The notes under the pieces: generated by a model
The model's input: the letters and a program-made list of their open reading frames with translations, nothing else
What the model was told of the DNA's origin: nothing
The model's database searches: none
Made by a program: the position numbers and the translations under genes
In this document: piece after piece, positions 1 through 6,116 of the stretch
Position numbering within the stretch: position 1 is the stretch's first letter
Layout: each line of letters begins with the position of its first letter
Assembly: GCA_947461155.1 (NCBI GenBank)
Contig: CANHKE010000092.1
Span: 1-6,116, forward strand
Length of the DNA stretch: 6,116 nucleotides
Source: Cytophagaceae bacterium
GTDB lineage: Bacteria; Bacteroidota; Bacteroidia; Cytophagales; Spirosomataceae
Direction: 5' to 3'

Positions 1-1330
1 GGCAGCCTTTGGACTCGTTTCAAACTTGGCACTACCCGCTGACCAAGCAGCCCATTACAGCAAAATTCAAATTTGGATTTTTATTGCCGTTGCCGTACTA
101 AGCGCAGTTGGCCAATACGTCTGGTGGGGCAAAATCAAAGAATCCACCAAATGGAAACCGCTTTGGAATGCCACACTTGTAGCCACCCTACTGACCGTAT
201 TATTTGTGAATCTGGGCAAGATTTATACCCCATCATACATCATCTTACTTTGGAGTAGCTTATTCGCCACAATCGCAAATGGCACGATTCTTTTCTTTTT
301 AATCAAGCAAAAATTCTCGCTCTCAGGAGGCGCCATGGCACACGTTGGCCTAGCCATCATGATGATCGGCGTTTTGTTCTCCTCCGGATATTCCAAAGTT
401 GTTTCGCTAAACCGATCAGGTTTTGCCATTTCAAATAAAGTGGAAGAATTCACCAAGGATGACAACAAAGAAAACAAGGAAAACCTGCCACTTTGGTTAG
501 GTCAAGGTGCTCAAATGCAGGATTATTTGGTGACGTATAAAGGCAGAAAAATTGCCTTGCGCGGAAAGCCTGGATACTACAACAAGAAAGATTTCGAGAT
601 TATCGAAGGCGATTTTCATGCGGTCGCATTACGCGATGTATCCCAAGACAGTGTGTCCATTGCCAAAAAAGGCGACACCTTAACCGTGGAACCTGAAAAC
701 AATTACTACGAGCTTGAATTCAAAAATGCGGAAGGAAAAACCGTTTCGCTTTTCCCTCGCTGGCAAGTAAATCCCAAAATGGGAACCGCCATTTCGCCCG
801 ATGTGAAACATGCCTGGGGACACGACATCTATACCTATGTCTCTTTGGATCCACGTTTAGCTGCGGAAGCAGGGGAAGAAAAACAATGGAGTCAAACAGT
901 AAACTCAACCGTTTCGATTGGCGATACACTGTTTTTAAATGACTTTGTAGCTGTTTTAAAAGAAGTTAATCGCGTAACCAATGTCGAAGGAGTGACATTA
1001 ACTGATACGGATGCGGCCGTACAAGCTAATTTCCAAGTGTTGGGTAAAAATTTCCAACAATTTGAATTAAAACCAACCTTCATCATCAAAGATGGCATGG
1101 TTGCGATGCCAGCATTTGAAAGTGAAGAAACGGGCATTAAAATTAAATTTACGGCGATCGACCCGAAGACGCAGGCTTTTAGTTTTGCGGTCAATACAAC
1201 CCAACAAGATTTAATTATTATCAAGGCCTTAGAAAAACCGTATATCAATTTGGTGTGGGTTGGTTCGATTCTTATGTTTATCGGATTATTCGTTGCAACT
1301 TTCCGTCGGACGGAAAAAATGATTGCCTAA
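1..1330 (+). CDS. ccmF: CcmF-family cytochrome c heme lyase, C-terminal part (5' end outside window)
   Basis: Membrane heme lyase of cytochrome c maturation, which in this family joins heme to the CXXCH cysteines of apocytochrome c on the periplasmic side. The reading frame is open from base 2, so the true start lies upstream; a TTG at 26 is only an internal leucine. About 442 residues are visible. Near the start are hydrophobic helices (about bases 70-125, 175-225, 235-305), then a helix with GAMAHVGLAIMMIGVLFSSG (bases 329-388). Its histidine (341-343) fits the heme-ligand histidine of CcmF's C-terminal half; that match is inferred from family knowledge. A soluble, presumably periplasmic domain of roughly 280 residues follows. 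One last helix comes after KPYINLVWVGSILMFIG and ends in FRRTEK, resembling the usual CcmF C-terminus. The stop is 3 nt before the next gene. Some databases label such Bacteroidota proteins CcsA; the C-terminal layout favours CcmF. Confidence 0.85.
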   Translation, partial: AAFGLVSNLALPADQAAHYSKIQIWIFIAVAVLSAVGQYVWWGKIKESTKWKPLWNATLVATLLTVLFVNLGKIYTPSYIILLWSSLFATIANGTILFFLIKQKFSLSGGAMAHVGLAIMMIGVLFSSGYSKVVSLNRSGFAISNKVEEFTKDDNKENKENLPLWLGQGAQMQDYLVTYKGRKIALRGKPGYYNKKDFEIIEGDFHAVALRDVSQDSVSIAKKGDTLTVEPENNYYELEFKNAEGKTVSLFPRWQVNPKMGTAISPDVKHAWGHDIYTYVSLDPRLAAEAGEEKQWSQTVNSTVSIGDTLFLNDFVAVLKEVNRVTNVEGVTLTDTDAAVQANFQVLGKNFQQFELKPTFIIKDGMVAMPAFESEETGIKIKFTAIDPKTQAFSFAVNTTQQDLIIIKALEKPYINLVWVGSILMFIGLFVATFRRTEKMIA

Positions 1331-1333
1331 GTT

Positions 1334-1558
1334 ATGAGCAGAAGAGAAATTTTAAGTTTATCAGGTGCCATCGGATTTCTAATTATTTGGATTGTGGATT
1401 TAAATTCCCCAACACCGAAACAAATCCAAGGAGATTTCTGGAATGAAATTTTTTACCACTATGGATGGCTCATGTATGCCGTAGCCTGCTTGTTTTACTA
1501 CCAATTCGCGAAAAATATGCGGTTGAAGAAAGAGGAAGAAAAACCCAATAAAGACTAA
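1334..1558 (+). CDS. small two-helix membrane protein of unknown function (74 aa)
   Basis: I do not recognise this protein. It begins with ATG 3 nt after the ccmF stop and ends 3 nt before the next start, so it fills the gap exactly and is very likely a translated operon member. Two hydrophobic stretches are visible, at about residues 7-23 (LSLSGAIGFLIIWIVDL) and 41-60 (FYHYGWLMYAVACLFYYQFA). A short polar loop rich in Pro and Gln separates them, and the tail after residue 61 is highly charged and lysine/glutamate-rich. The basic MSRRE start and charged tail suggest both ends are cytoplasmic, forming a hairpin in the inner membrane. Its position next to ccmF suggests an accessory role in cytochrome maturation, comparable to small helper proteins such as CcmD. 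However, CcmD has one helix and I see no sequence match, so this is only a positional inference. Confidence 0.75.
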   Translation: MSRREILSLSGAIGFLIIWIVDLNSPTPKQIQGDFWNEIFYHYGWLMYAVACLFYYQFAKNMRLKKEEEKPNKD

Positions 1559-1561
1559 TTC

Positions 1562-2884
1562 ATGGGACCCGAATACACCATACCAAGTAGTCAAATCATC
1601 GGGATCGTCGCATCCATGATATTTTCAGCTTTCTTTTCAGGGGTCGAAATGGCTTTTGTTTCCTCGAATAAACTATACTTCGAACTAAAGTCGAAGCAAA
1701 ATATCCTGAGTGCTAAAATCATTGCGAATTTCAATCAAAGTCCTTCCCGATTCATCGGGACCATGTTAATTGGGAATACCCTTTCTTTAGTTGCTTATGG
1801 CATTTTCATGGAGGAATACCTGCACCACTTGATTCTGCACTATTTTCCGTTGATCCCAAACGAAATCATCGCCCGTTTAATTGCGTCCATTTTAGCCACT
1901 ATCCTCATCCTTACTACCTCAGAATTCACGCCCAAAAGCGTCTTTTTGATTAATCCAGACGCAATTTTAGAATTCTTAGCCATCCCGATTTGGATCATCA
2001 ATACGCTCATGTTTCCCCTCGTTTGGAGCACCGTGGGTCTTTCGAAATGGTTCATCACCCAAGTATTACGACTGCCTTATTCGGAAGAAAAACCGGCTTT
2101 TGGACTGACCGACCTGAATCATTATTTACAAAATTTAAATCGGAAGGTTTCGACGGAAGAAGAAAATGAAGTTGACACCAAGATTTTTCACAACGCCCTC
2201 GAATTCAAGCAAGTCAAAGTACGGGAATGCATGATTCCACGCACAGAAATTACAGCCATCGAACTGGAAGAAGGAATTGAAGGCCTAACCCATGTATTTA
2301 TTGAAAGTGGACACTCCAAAGTGTTGGTCTATAAAGAAACGCTTGAGGAAGTAATCGGCTATTGCCACTCCATTGAATTATTTAAGAAACCTAAAGACTT
2401 ACTTGCTATCCTTACGCCCATCCCCATCGTACCCGAAGCGATGCCCGCAAATGACCTCATGATCAAGTTTTCGAAAGAACGAAAGTCTTTGGCACTTGTA
2501 GTAGACGAGTTTGGAAGTACGTCCGGATTAGTCAGCATGGAAGATGTCATGGAACAGATTTTTGGTGAAATTCAAGATGAATTCGATGCTTCAGAAGACT
2601 GGATCGAGAAGCAATTGGATGAACATACGTATTTATTTTCAGGCCGACATGAAATCGATTACCTAAACGAAAAGTACGCATGGAACTTACCGGAAGGTGA
2701 TTACGAAACACTTGGGGGGATGTTGATTAGCCTATATGAAGATATTCCGGCAGCAAATGAAGTGATTACACTCAGTCCTTTTCAATTCCAAATCATCACC
2801 GTCACGGATGCCCGGATTGATACGGTGAAAATTTTTCTAACGGGAAAAATAACGAAAGAGGAAGCGATTAAAGGGAAGCACTAA
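1562..2884 (+). CDS. CNNM/CBS/CorC-HlyC domain membrane protein (hemolysin family, probable divalent metal-ion transporter)
   Basis: 440 residues with the full three-domain order of the CorC/CNNM family. Residues about 8-185 form the DUF21/CNNM membrane domain, with the family motifs FFSGVEMAFVSS (24-35), FIGTMLIGNTLS (64-75) and EFTPKSVFLINPD (121-133). Residues about 215-340 form a CBS pair, beginning VRECMIPRTEI and ending LVVDEFGSTSGLVSMEDVMEQIFGEIQDEFD. Residues about 352-435 form the CorC_HlyC domain, including LPEGDYETLGGMLI. CBS pairs in this family bind adenine nucleotides; relatives carry out Mg2+/Co2+ efflux, while a hemolysin activity is mostly a historical label. The ATG lies 3 nt after the preceding stop. 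Its last 17 nt overlap the convergent menF. The Bacteroidota gliding protein GldE shares this architecture, but no gldD or ssb neighbour is visible, so I do not name it GldE. Confidence 0.9.
   Translation: MGPEYTIPSSQIIGIVASMIFSAFFSGVEMAFVSSNKLYFELKSKQNILSAKIIANFNQSPSRFIGTMLIGNTLSLVAYGIFMEEYLHHLILHYFPLIPNEIIARLIASILATILILTTSEFTPKSVFLINPDAILEFLAIPIWIINTLMFPLVWSTVGLSKWFITQVLRLPYSEEKPAFGLTDLNHYLQNLNRKVSTEEENEVDTKIFHNALEFKQVKVRECMIPRTEITAIELEEGIEGLTHVFIESGHSKVLVYKETLEEVIGYCHSIELFKKPKDLLAILTPIPIVPEAMPANDLMIKFSKERKSLALVVDEFGSTSGLVSMEDVMEQIFGEIQDEFDASEDWIEKQLDEHTYLFSGRHEIDYLNEKYAWNLPEGDYETLGGMLISLYEDIPAANEVITLSPFQFQIITVTDARIDTVKIFLTGKITKEEAIKGKH
2831..2850 (-). terminator. weak candidate terminator hairpin for the menI-menF transcript
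   Basis: Perfect 7-bp inverted repeat ATTTTTC / GAAAAAT with a 6-nt loop, inside the end of the CNNM gene. Read on the minus strand it starts 17 nt after the menF stop and is followed directly by TTT. Because the two convergent genes overlap, any menF terminator must lie within the opposite gene. The stem is almost all A-T and would be weak, so this is a low-confidence call that may be chance. Confidence 0.22.
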
Positions 2885-3986
2885 GGACACGTTGCAACGT
2901 TTGGCATTTCATTTCTGTCTCTTGCCATTCTTTTGCCGGATTCGATTCCTCCGTAATGCCACAGCCCGCAAAATAAGTCGCTTGTACGCAATCAACCCGT
3001 TGCGTTAATCGGACCGTCCGTAAATTAACAAACAAATGTGTTTCTTCTTGCACATTCACTGGCCCCAAATATCCACTATATAAAGATCGATCATGCTTTT
3101 CTACGGCATGAATCCAGGCCTTAGCCGCTTCTTTCGGCGTGCCGCAAACCGCCGATGTGGGATGTAATAATCCCAACATTGTCGAAATCAATCCAGGATA
3201 CGAAAAGCGCATGGTGTCGACCAAGTACTCCGTCTTCAAATGCATTAAATTACCGGCCAACACCGTTTTGGGGCCATTTTCAATATACTCGCGCAAACGA
3301 ATCTTTTTAAAACAATCGATGATATACCGACTAACATACGCCTGCTCCTCGATTTCTTTTTGTGACCAACGCACCTCTTGTACGGACATCAACGAGCCAT
3401 CCGAATGCAATGCCGTATGCGTACCAGCCAGCGAAATCGTCCGAAATACACCCGCGCGATCCTGGGAAACAAGTGTCTCTGGCGTCGCACACAACCACGT
3501 ATTGCCCAAGTCAGGCAAATAAACGGCACATACAAACGCGGTGGGATAAGCGACACATAAACGATCAAAGGCATCCAATACATCAAAATGCGCATCGAAA
3601 AATTGCTCTGCCGTACGGGACAACACCACCTTTTGGAAAGCGCCTTGTTGGATCTTTTCGACCGACAGTGCCACTTGATCCGTGAAATAGCGCTGTTGTT
3701 CCAAATCGATCTCAAGATGTAAAGGTTCCTGTTCTAAAAAAGCAGTAGGATCAGCTGTTATCGGGATGGATTCAATGTGATTTGCCGCCAAAAAATAGGG
3801 ATTCCCTTCAAATGGTGCTACAATAAAGCCTTTGGGCAAAACGGCTAAATCTATTTCCGAAAGGCGACGCCCGCCCGATTCGTCGATAATCAATTGTTTG
3901 CTTAGCTGATTTGGCAATCGCCAAACGGCAACCGCATGTCCGGATTGGACAGACACTTTCCACAATTGATTCCAAGCGTTTGACAT
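2868..3986 (-). CDS. menF: isochorismate synthase (MenF/EntC family)
   Basis: Converts chorismate to isochorismate, the first committed step to menaquinone; cytoplasmic and Mg2+-dependent. The 372 residues carry the chorismate-binding domain from about residue 95 onward. The general-base lysine is K119 in FQKVVLSR. The likely general acid is E170 in CATPETLV. SLAGTH follows at 185-190, where the alanine separates this group from aminodeoxychorismate and anthranilate synthases (IKGT type). HPTSAVCGTPK is at 275-285, SLYSGYLGPV at 301-310, and the metal-binding region GCGITEESNPAKEWQETEMK at 341-360. The N-terminal 90 residues are variable, as usual, and there is no signal peptide. Its ATG shares one base with the stop of the upstream thioesterase (TAATG), implying translational coupling. 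A siderophore role (EntC/DhbC) is possible in principle, but the MenI-like partner favours menaquinone. menD and the other men genes are not in the window. Confidence 0.9.
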   Translation of the reverse strand: MSNAWNQLWKVSVQSGHAVAVWRLPNQLSKQLIIDESGGRRLSEIDLAVLPKGFIVAPFEGNPYFLAANHIESIPITADPTAFLEQEPLHLEIDLEQQRYFTDQVALSVEKIQQGAFQKVVLSRTAEQFFDAHFDVLDAFDRLCVAYPTAFVCAVYLPDLGNTWLCATPETLVSQDRAGVFRTISLAGTHTALHSDGSLMSVQEVRWSQKEIEEQAYVSRYIIDCFKKIRLREYIENGPKTVLAGNLMHLKTEYLVDTMRFSYPGLISTMLGLLHPTSAVCGTPKEAAKAWIHAVEKHDRSLYSGYLGPVNVQEETHLFVNLRTVRLTQRVDCVQATYFAGCGITEESNPAKEWQETEMKCQTLQRVLSASL

Positions 3987-4408
3987 TAGTCTATTTTCAA
4001 GATCGCAACAGTTAAACGGCTGGCGCAGATCAATTGTTCATCTTCGTCGTGAATTTTAATTTCGTACACGTGAAGGGTTTTTCCAATGCGTAAAGGAATG
4101 CAAGTTCCAATCACATATCCACCACGGGCAGATTTTAAGTGATTGGCATTAATTTCAACGCCCACCCCTTTGTAATGTTCCACGTCCGGAACCGCCAAAC
4201 TCGAAGCGATGCTGCCCATGGTTTCCGCGAGAACGACGGACGCCCCGCCGTGAAGTAAACCAAAAGGTTGTTTGGTCCGGTGATCGACCGGCATCTTCGC
4301 CTTCAGATACGTCGCATGAATTTCCGTAAATTCAATGCCTAGATGTTCAATCATATTGCCGGTCGCCCAGGCATTAATGGTATCAAGGGAAATGGACGTA
4401 TTAAACAT
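3986..4408 (-). CDS. menI: hotdog-fold thioesterase, MenI/YdiI-like (1,4-dihydroxy-2-naphthoyl-CoA hydrolase)
   Basis: Predicted to hydrolyse 1,4-dihydroxy-2-naphthoyl-CoA to DHNA before prenylation in menaquinone synthesis. The 140-residue hotdog protein closely resembles E. coli YdiI (MenI), as I recall that sequence: MPVDHRTKQPFGLLHGGASV at 39-58, INANHLKSAR at 86-95, and a C-terminal SRLTVAIL. By that alignment Q47, H53 and the catalytic acid E62 are all present. The start is placed at the ATG at 4408 because homology begins with ISLDTINAWATGNM just after it. The frame is open 35 codons further, to an ATG at 4513, but that extension matches nothing in the family and would run into the divergent phosphatase gene. 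EntH-like or phenylacetyl-CoA (PaaI) thioesterases are close relatives; pairing with menF supports the menaquinone role. Confidence 0.87.
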   Translation of the reverse strand: MFNTSISLDTINAWATGNMIEHLGIEFTEIHATYLKAKMPVDHRTKQPFGLLHGGASVVLAETMGSIASSLAVPDVEHYKGVGVEINANHLKSARGGYVIGTCIPLRIGKTLHVYEIKIHDEDEQLICASRLTVAILKID

Positions 4409-4417
4409 ATTTATTCG

Positions 4418-4425
4418 TAGTTTTG
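4418..4425 (+). promoter_or_regulatory. Bacteroidota-type -7 promoter element (TAGTTTTG) for the phosphatase-kinase unit
   Basis: TAGTTTTG matches the Bacteroidota primary sigma -7 consensus TAnnTTTG exactly and lies in the divergent spacer. Transcription would start near 4432, leaving a leader of about 45 nt before the phosphatase ATG. No convincing TTTG-type -33 element is visible 17-20 nt upstream, so the promoter is either weak or activator-dependent, or the match is chance. Confidence 0.4.
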
Positions 4426-4433
4426 TGCGGTAA

Positions 4434-4456
4434 AATTCGGAAATATTTGCCGAATT
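4434..4456. repeat. 23-bp near-palindrome in divergent spacer, candidate operator
   Basis: Perfect 7-bp arms AATTCGG and CCGAATT flank AAATATTTG, whose core AAATATTT is itself palindromic, so the whole site is nearly symmetric. It lies between the divergent menI and phosphatase starts, just past the predicted start of rightward transcription. That fits a dimeric regulator site, or alternatively a hairpin in either mRNA leader. No regulator can be named. Confidence 0.4.
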
Positions 4457-4477
4457 AAGTCCCTTTCCCCATTTTTT

Positions 4478-5119
4478 ATGCACACAATCAAAGACATTTA
4501 CCTGATACGCCATGGCGAAACGATTTACAACCGTTCAGGAGTGGTTCAGGGAAGTGGAATCGATGCAGATTTAAATGAATTAGGCCAAAGACAGGCGCAG
4601 GCATTTTACACCCATTACCAACATCTTCCGTTGGACAAAATCTATACTTCCGCGCTGAAACGGACGCACCAGTCGGTCCAACAATTCATCGAGAAAGGGC
4701 TGCCTTGGGAGCAACACGCAGGCTTAAACGAAATTTCGTGGGGCATTCGGGAAGGCCGCACGCCCAATACCGAAGATGACGCCTATTACCGCAATTTGAC
4801 AAAAACGTGGCGTGAAGGAAATGTGCATGTCCAATCGGAGGAAGGAGAAAGTCCAATCGAAGTTTTGGAAAAACAGAAACCAGTCGTCGAATTAATCCTT
4901 TCTCGACCGGAAGAAAAATCGATACTGATTGCGATGCACGGACGAGCGATGCGTGTTTTACTGACGCATTTATTTGACAAGCCATTACACAAAATGGATG
5001 ATTTTGGCCATCAAAACTTGTGTTTGTATCACATTCAATATGACTACAAACAAGGAAAGTTCATCCTGTTGCATGCGAATCAAACCGATCATTTACGCGA
5101 CTTACCTGAATCGATGTAA
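4478..5119 (+). CDS. histidine phosphatase family protein (RHG phosphatase, phosphoglycerate mutase-like)
   Basis: Cytoplasmic phosphatase of the RHG superfamily, in which a histidine is transiently phosphorylated during hydrolysis of a phosphate ester. In 213 residues it has the signature LIRHGETIYN (9-18) with nucleophile H12. R62 is in ALKRTHQS, the acidic residue E85 in LNEISWG, and the second catalytic histidine H154 in AMHGRAMRVLL, so the active site is complete. The length and the region VVQGSGIDADLNELGQRQAQ (22-41) resemble the GpmB/PhoE/CobC branch rather than the shorter SixA phosphohistidine phosphatases. The substrate cannot be told from sequence. The ATG at 4478 puts RHG at the usual distance from the N-terminus. 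It is the first gene after the divergent spacer, and a sensor kinase follows 3 nt after its stop, so the two are probably co-transcribed. Confidence 0.88.
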   Translation: MHTIKDIYLIRHGETIYNRSGVVQGSGIDADLNELGQRQAQAFYTHYQHLPLDKIYTSALKRTHQSVQQFIEKGLPWEQHAGLNEISWGIREGRTPNTEDDAYYRNLTKTWREGNVHVQSEEGESPIEVLEKQKPVVELILSRPEEKSILIAMHGRAMRVLLTHLFDKPLHKMDDFGHQNLCLYHIQYDYKQGKFILLHANQTDHLRDLPESM

Positions 5120-5122
5120 GGC

Positions 5123-6116
5123 ATGAAAAGATCTCAGCTGTATTGGACATTGCAAATTGGCGGTTGGTTCGCTTGGGCGCTGAACGAAGCCCTATTGTAC
5201 ACCAATCAATACGGCTGGAAATGGGCCTGGCTTTTTTCGTCGATGGCAAACATCGCACTCGCCATTTTTTTAACCCATCAATACCGCCGAATCACGAATC
5301 ATTTCCATTGGCAGGAATTGGGTTTGTTGCGTATGTTGCAGTGGAATGCGCTCGCATTGCTGGCCATGGCGAGCTGTTTGGTGGGCCTAAATATTCCTTT
5401 AGACTATACGTTTCTGCAAGAAAGTTATGACGTAACATTGAGTCCGTTTATCGTCATTCAAATCTTATTCAATTTCATGAAGCCGTTGGCGATTTGGCAA
5501 TTGATTTACTTCTTTTTCCAATATTCCAATAAAAAACTGGATATGGAGCGGGAAAATGACCGCTTAGAACGGACCATTCAAGAAACGGAGGGAAAGGTTT
5601 TGCGCGCACAAATGAATCCGCATTTTGTGTTTAACGCCCTAAATAGCGTTCGGGCGCTCATCACCGAAGATCCACAAAAAGCCAAAAAAGGGATTAACCA
5701 ATTATCTAAATTACTGCGTAGTTCCTTATTGACAGAGCGCAAAAAAACGATTCCACTTTCCGAAGAATTGGATACGGTGGCTGATTACTTAGCCTTGGAA
5801 AAGATTCGGTATGAGGATCGATTGACCTGGAAAATGGAAATTGATCCGGCTTGTTCCAAGGCTCAATTCCCACCGATGATGCTCCAGACGCTGGTTGAAA
5901 ATGCCATCAAGCACGGCATTTCACACGCTGTCAAAGGGGGAACCATTCAAATTCAAGTAAAAAAAACGAATAATCACGTGCACATTGCGGTCATTAATCC
6001 CGGCCAATTGAAAAAGGAGGCGCTAAACTCGGTGGGGGTTGGCCTAGAAAATTCAAAGAACCGACTCAACTTATTGTTTGGAGAAACCGCTCAATTAAGT
6101 ATTCGTCCATTGGACA
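5123..6116 (+). CDS. LytS/YehU-type sensor histidine kinase (3' end outside window)
   Basis: Membrane sensor kinase, read here by direct translation from the ATG at 5123; 331 residues are visible before the window ends. Four hydrophobic segments (about 8-27, 33-52, 69-90, 105-133) form the sensor part with no large periplasmic domain. A charged, probably coiled-coil linker (about 135-160) follows. The His_kinase domain begins at AQMNPHFVFNALNS (162-175), with phospho-acceptor H167. An ATPase domain has the N-box TLVENAIKHG (256-265) and the glycine-rich GVGLENSKNRL (305-315). The D-x-G ATP-lid motif reads N-P-G (292-294), as commonly seen in Bacteroidota members, so the kinase is probably active. 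Such kinases usually pair with a LytTR-type DNA-binding regulator encoded next door, probably just past the window. The signal sensed is unknown. Little more than the end of the ATPase domain should be missing. Confidence 0.92.
   Translation, partial: MKRSQLYWTLQIGGWFAWALNEALLYTNQYGWKWAWLFSSMANIALAIFLTHQYRRITNHFHWQELGLLRMLQWNALALLAMASCLVGLNIPLDYTFLQESYDVTLSPFIVIQILFNFMKPLAIWQLIYFFFQYSNKKLDMERENDRLERTIQETEGKVLRAQMNPHFVFNALNSVRALITEDPQKAKKGINQLSKLLRSSLLTERKKTIPLSEELDTVADYLALEKIRYEDRLTWKMEIDPACSKAQFPPMMLQTLVENAIKHGISHAVKGGTIQIQVKKTNNHVHIAVINPGQLKKEALNSVGVGLENSKNRLNLLFGETAQLSIRPLD

Noticed and set aside
892..1248. Minus-strand open frame of 118 codons opposite the CcmF C-terminal domain
   Set aside because: No recognisable protein features, and it is fully antisense to ccmF.
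1562..2884. Naming the CNNM/CBS protein as gliding-motility GldE
   Set aside because: The architecture is shared, but the usual gldD/ssb neighbourhood is absent here, so the generic family name is safer.
2889..2900. Perfect 12-bp palindrome ACGTTGCAACGT near the menF 3' end
   Set aside because: About one such palindrome is expected by chance in a window this size; it lies in menF coding sequence and would form only a 4-bp stem with no following T-run.
3139..3522. Plus-strand open frame of 127 codons opposite menF
   Set aside because: Its residues show no domain or membrane pattern and it lies wholly antisense to a well-supported gene; it is best explained as a coding shadow.
4409..4513. 35-codon upstream extension of the thioesterase frame to an ATG at 4513
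   Set aside because: It has no family homology, crosses the promoter-like region and the divergent phosphatase start; YdiI-type similarity begins right after the ATG at 4408.
5143..5430. Plus-strand open frame of 95 codons in another frame of the kinase gene
   Set aside because: The frame from 5123 encodes a clear membrane sensor kinase across the same bases; the 95-codon frame has no family features.
1..6116. A mobile element, defence island or other undescribed system
   Set aside because: All but one of the genes belong to recognised housekeeping or signalling families, and I noticed no terminal repeats, integrase, tRNA or abrupt change in base composition.

Overview
The window reads as chromosomal DNA from a member of the Bacteroidota, most likely an aerobic Cytophagales-type bacterium. 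Three things point there: the style of the CcmF-family heme lyase, a 4-TM LytS/YehU-type sensor kinase with an N-x-G rather than D-x-G ATP-lid motif, and a TAnnTTTG-type -7 promoter element with no clear Shine-Dalgarno sequences. The genus cannot be fixed from the sequence alone. Genes are packed very tightly, with 3-nt gaps, a 1-nt start/stop overlap and a 17-nt convergent overlap. I see no mobile element, RNA gene, CRISPR array or sign of recent transfer.

Layout. Bases 1-2884 (+ strand) hold a three-gene run: the C-terminal part of a CcmF-family cytochrome c heme lyase, a 74-aa membrane protein of unknown function, and a 440-aa CNNM/CBS/CorC-HlyC membrane protein (the so-called hemolysin family, probably a metal-ion transporter). 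The gaps are 3 nt each, so these are probably co-transcribed. Bases 2868-4408 (- strand) hold a two-gene menaquinone unit, a MenI/YdiI-like DHNA-CoA thioesterase followed by an isochorismate synthase (MenF), joined by a TAATG stop/start overlap. The menF 3' end overlaps the CNNM gene's 3' end. Bases 4409-4477 are a 69-bp divergent spacer containing a TAGTTTTG promoter-like element and a 23-bp near-palindrome. Bases 4478-6116 (+ strand) hold a histidine (RHG) phosphatase and, 3 nt after it, a LytS-type histidine kinase that runs off the window end.

How the genes fit together. CcmF attaches heme to c-type cytochromes and MenF/MenI act early and late in making the menaquinone that feeds the respiratory chain, so both flanking blocks touch respiration. 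Their adjacency is not proof of co-regulation. The kinase probably partners a LytTR-type response regulator encoded just beyond the window. I found no convincing novel biological system. The most useful open items are the unassigned 74-aa membrane protein, the near-palindrome in the divergent spacer, and the tight phosphatase-kinase pairing.
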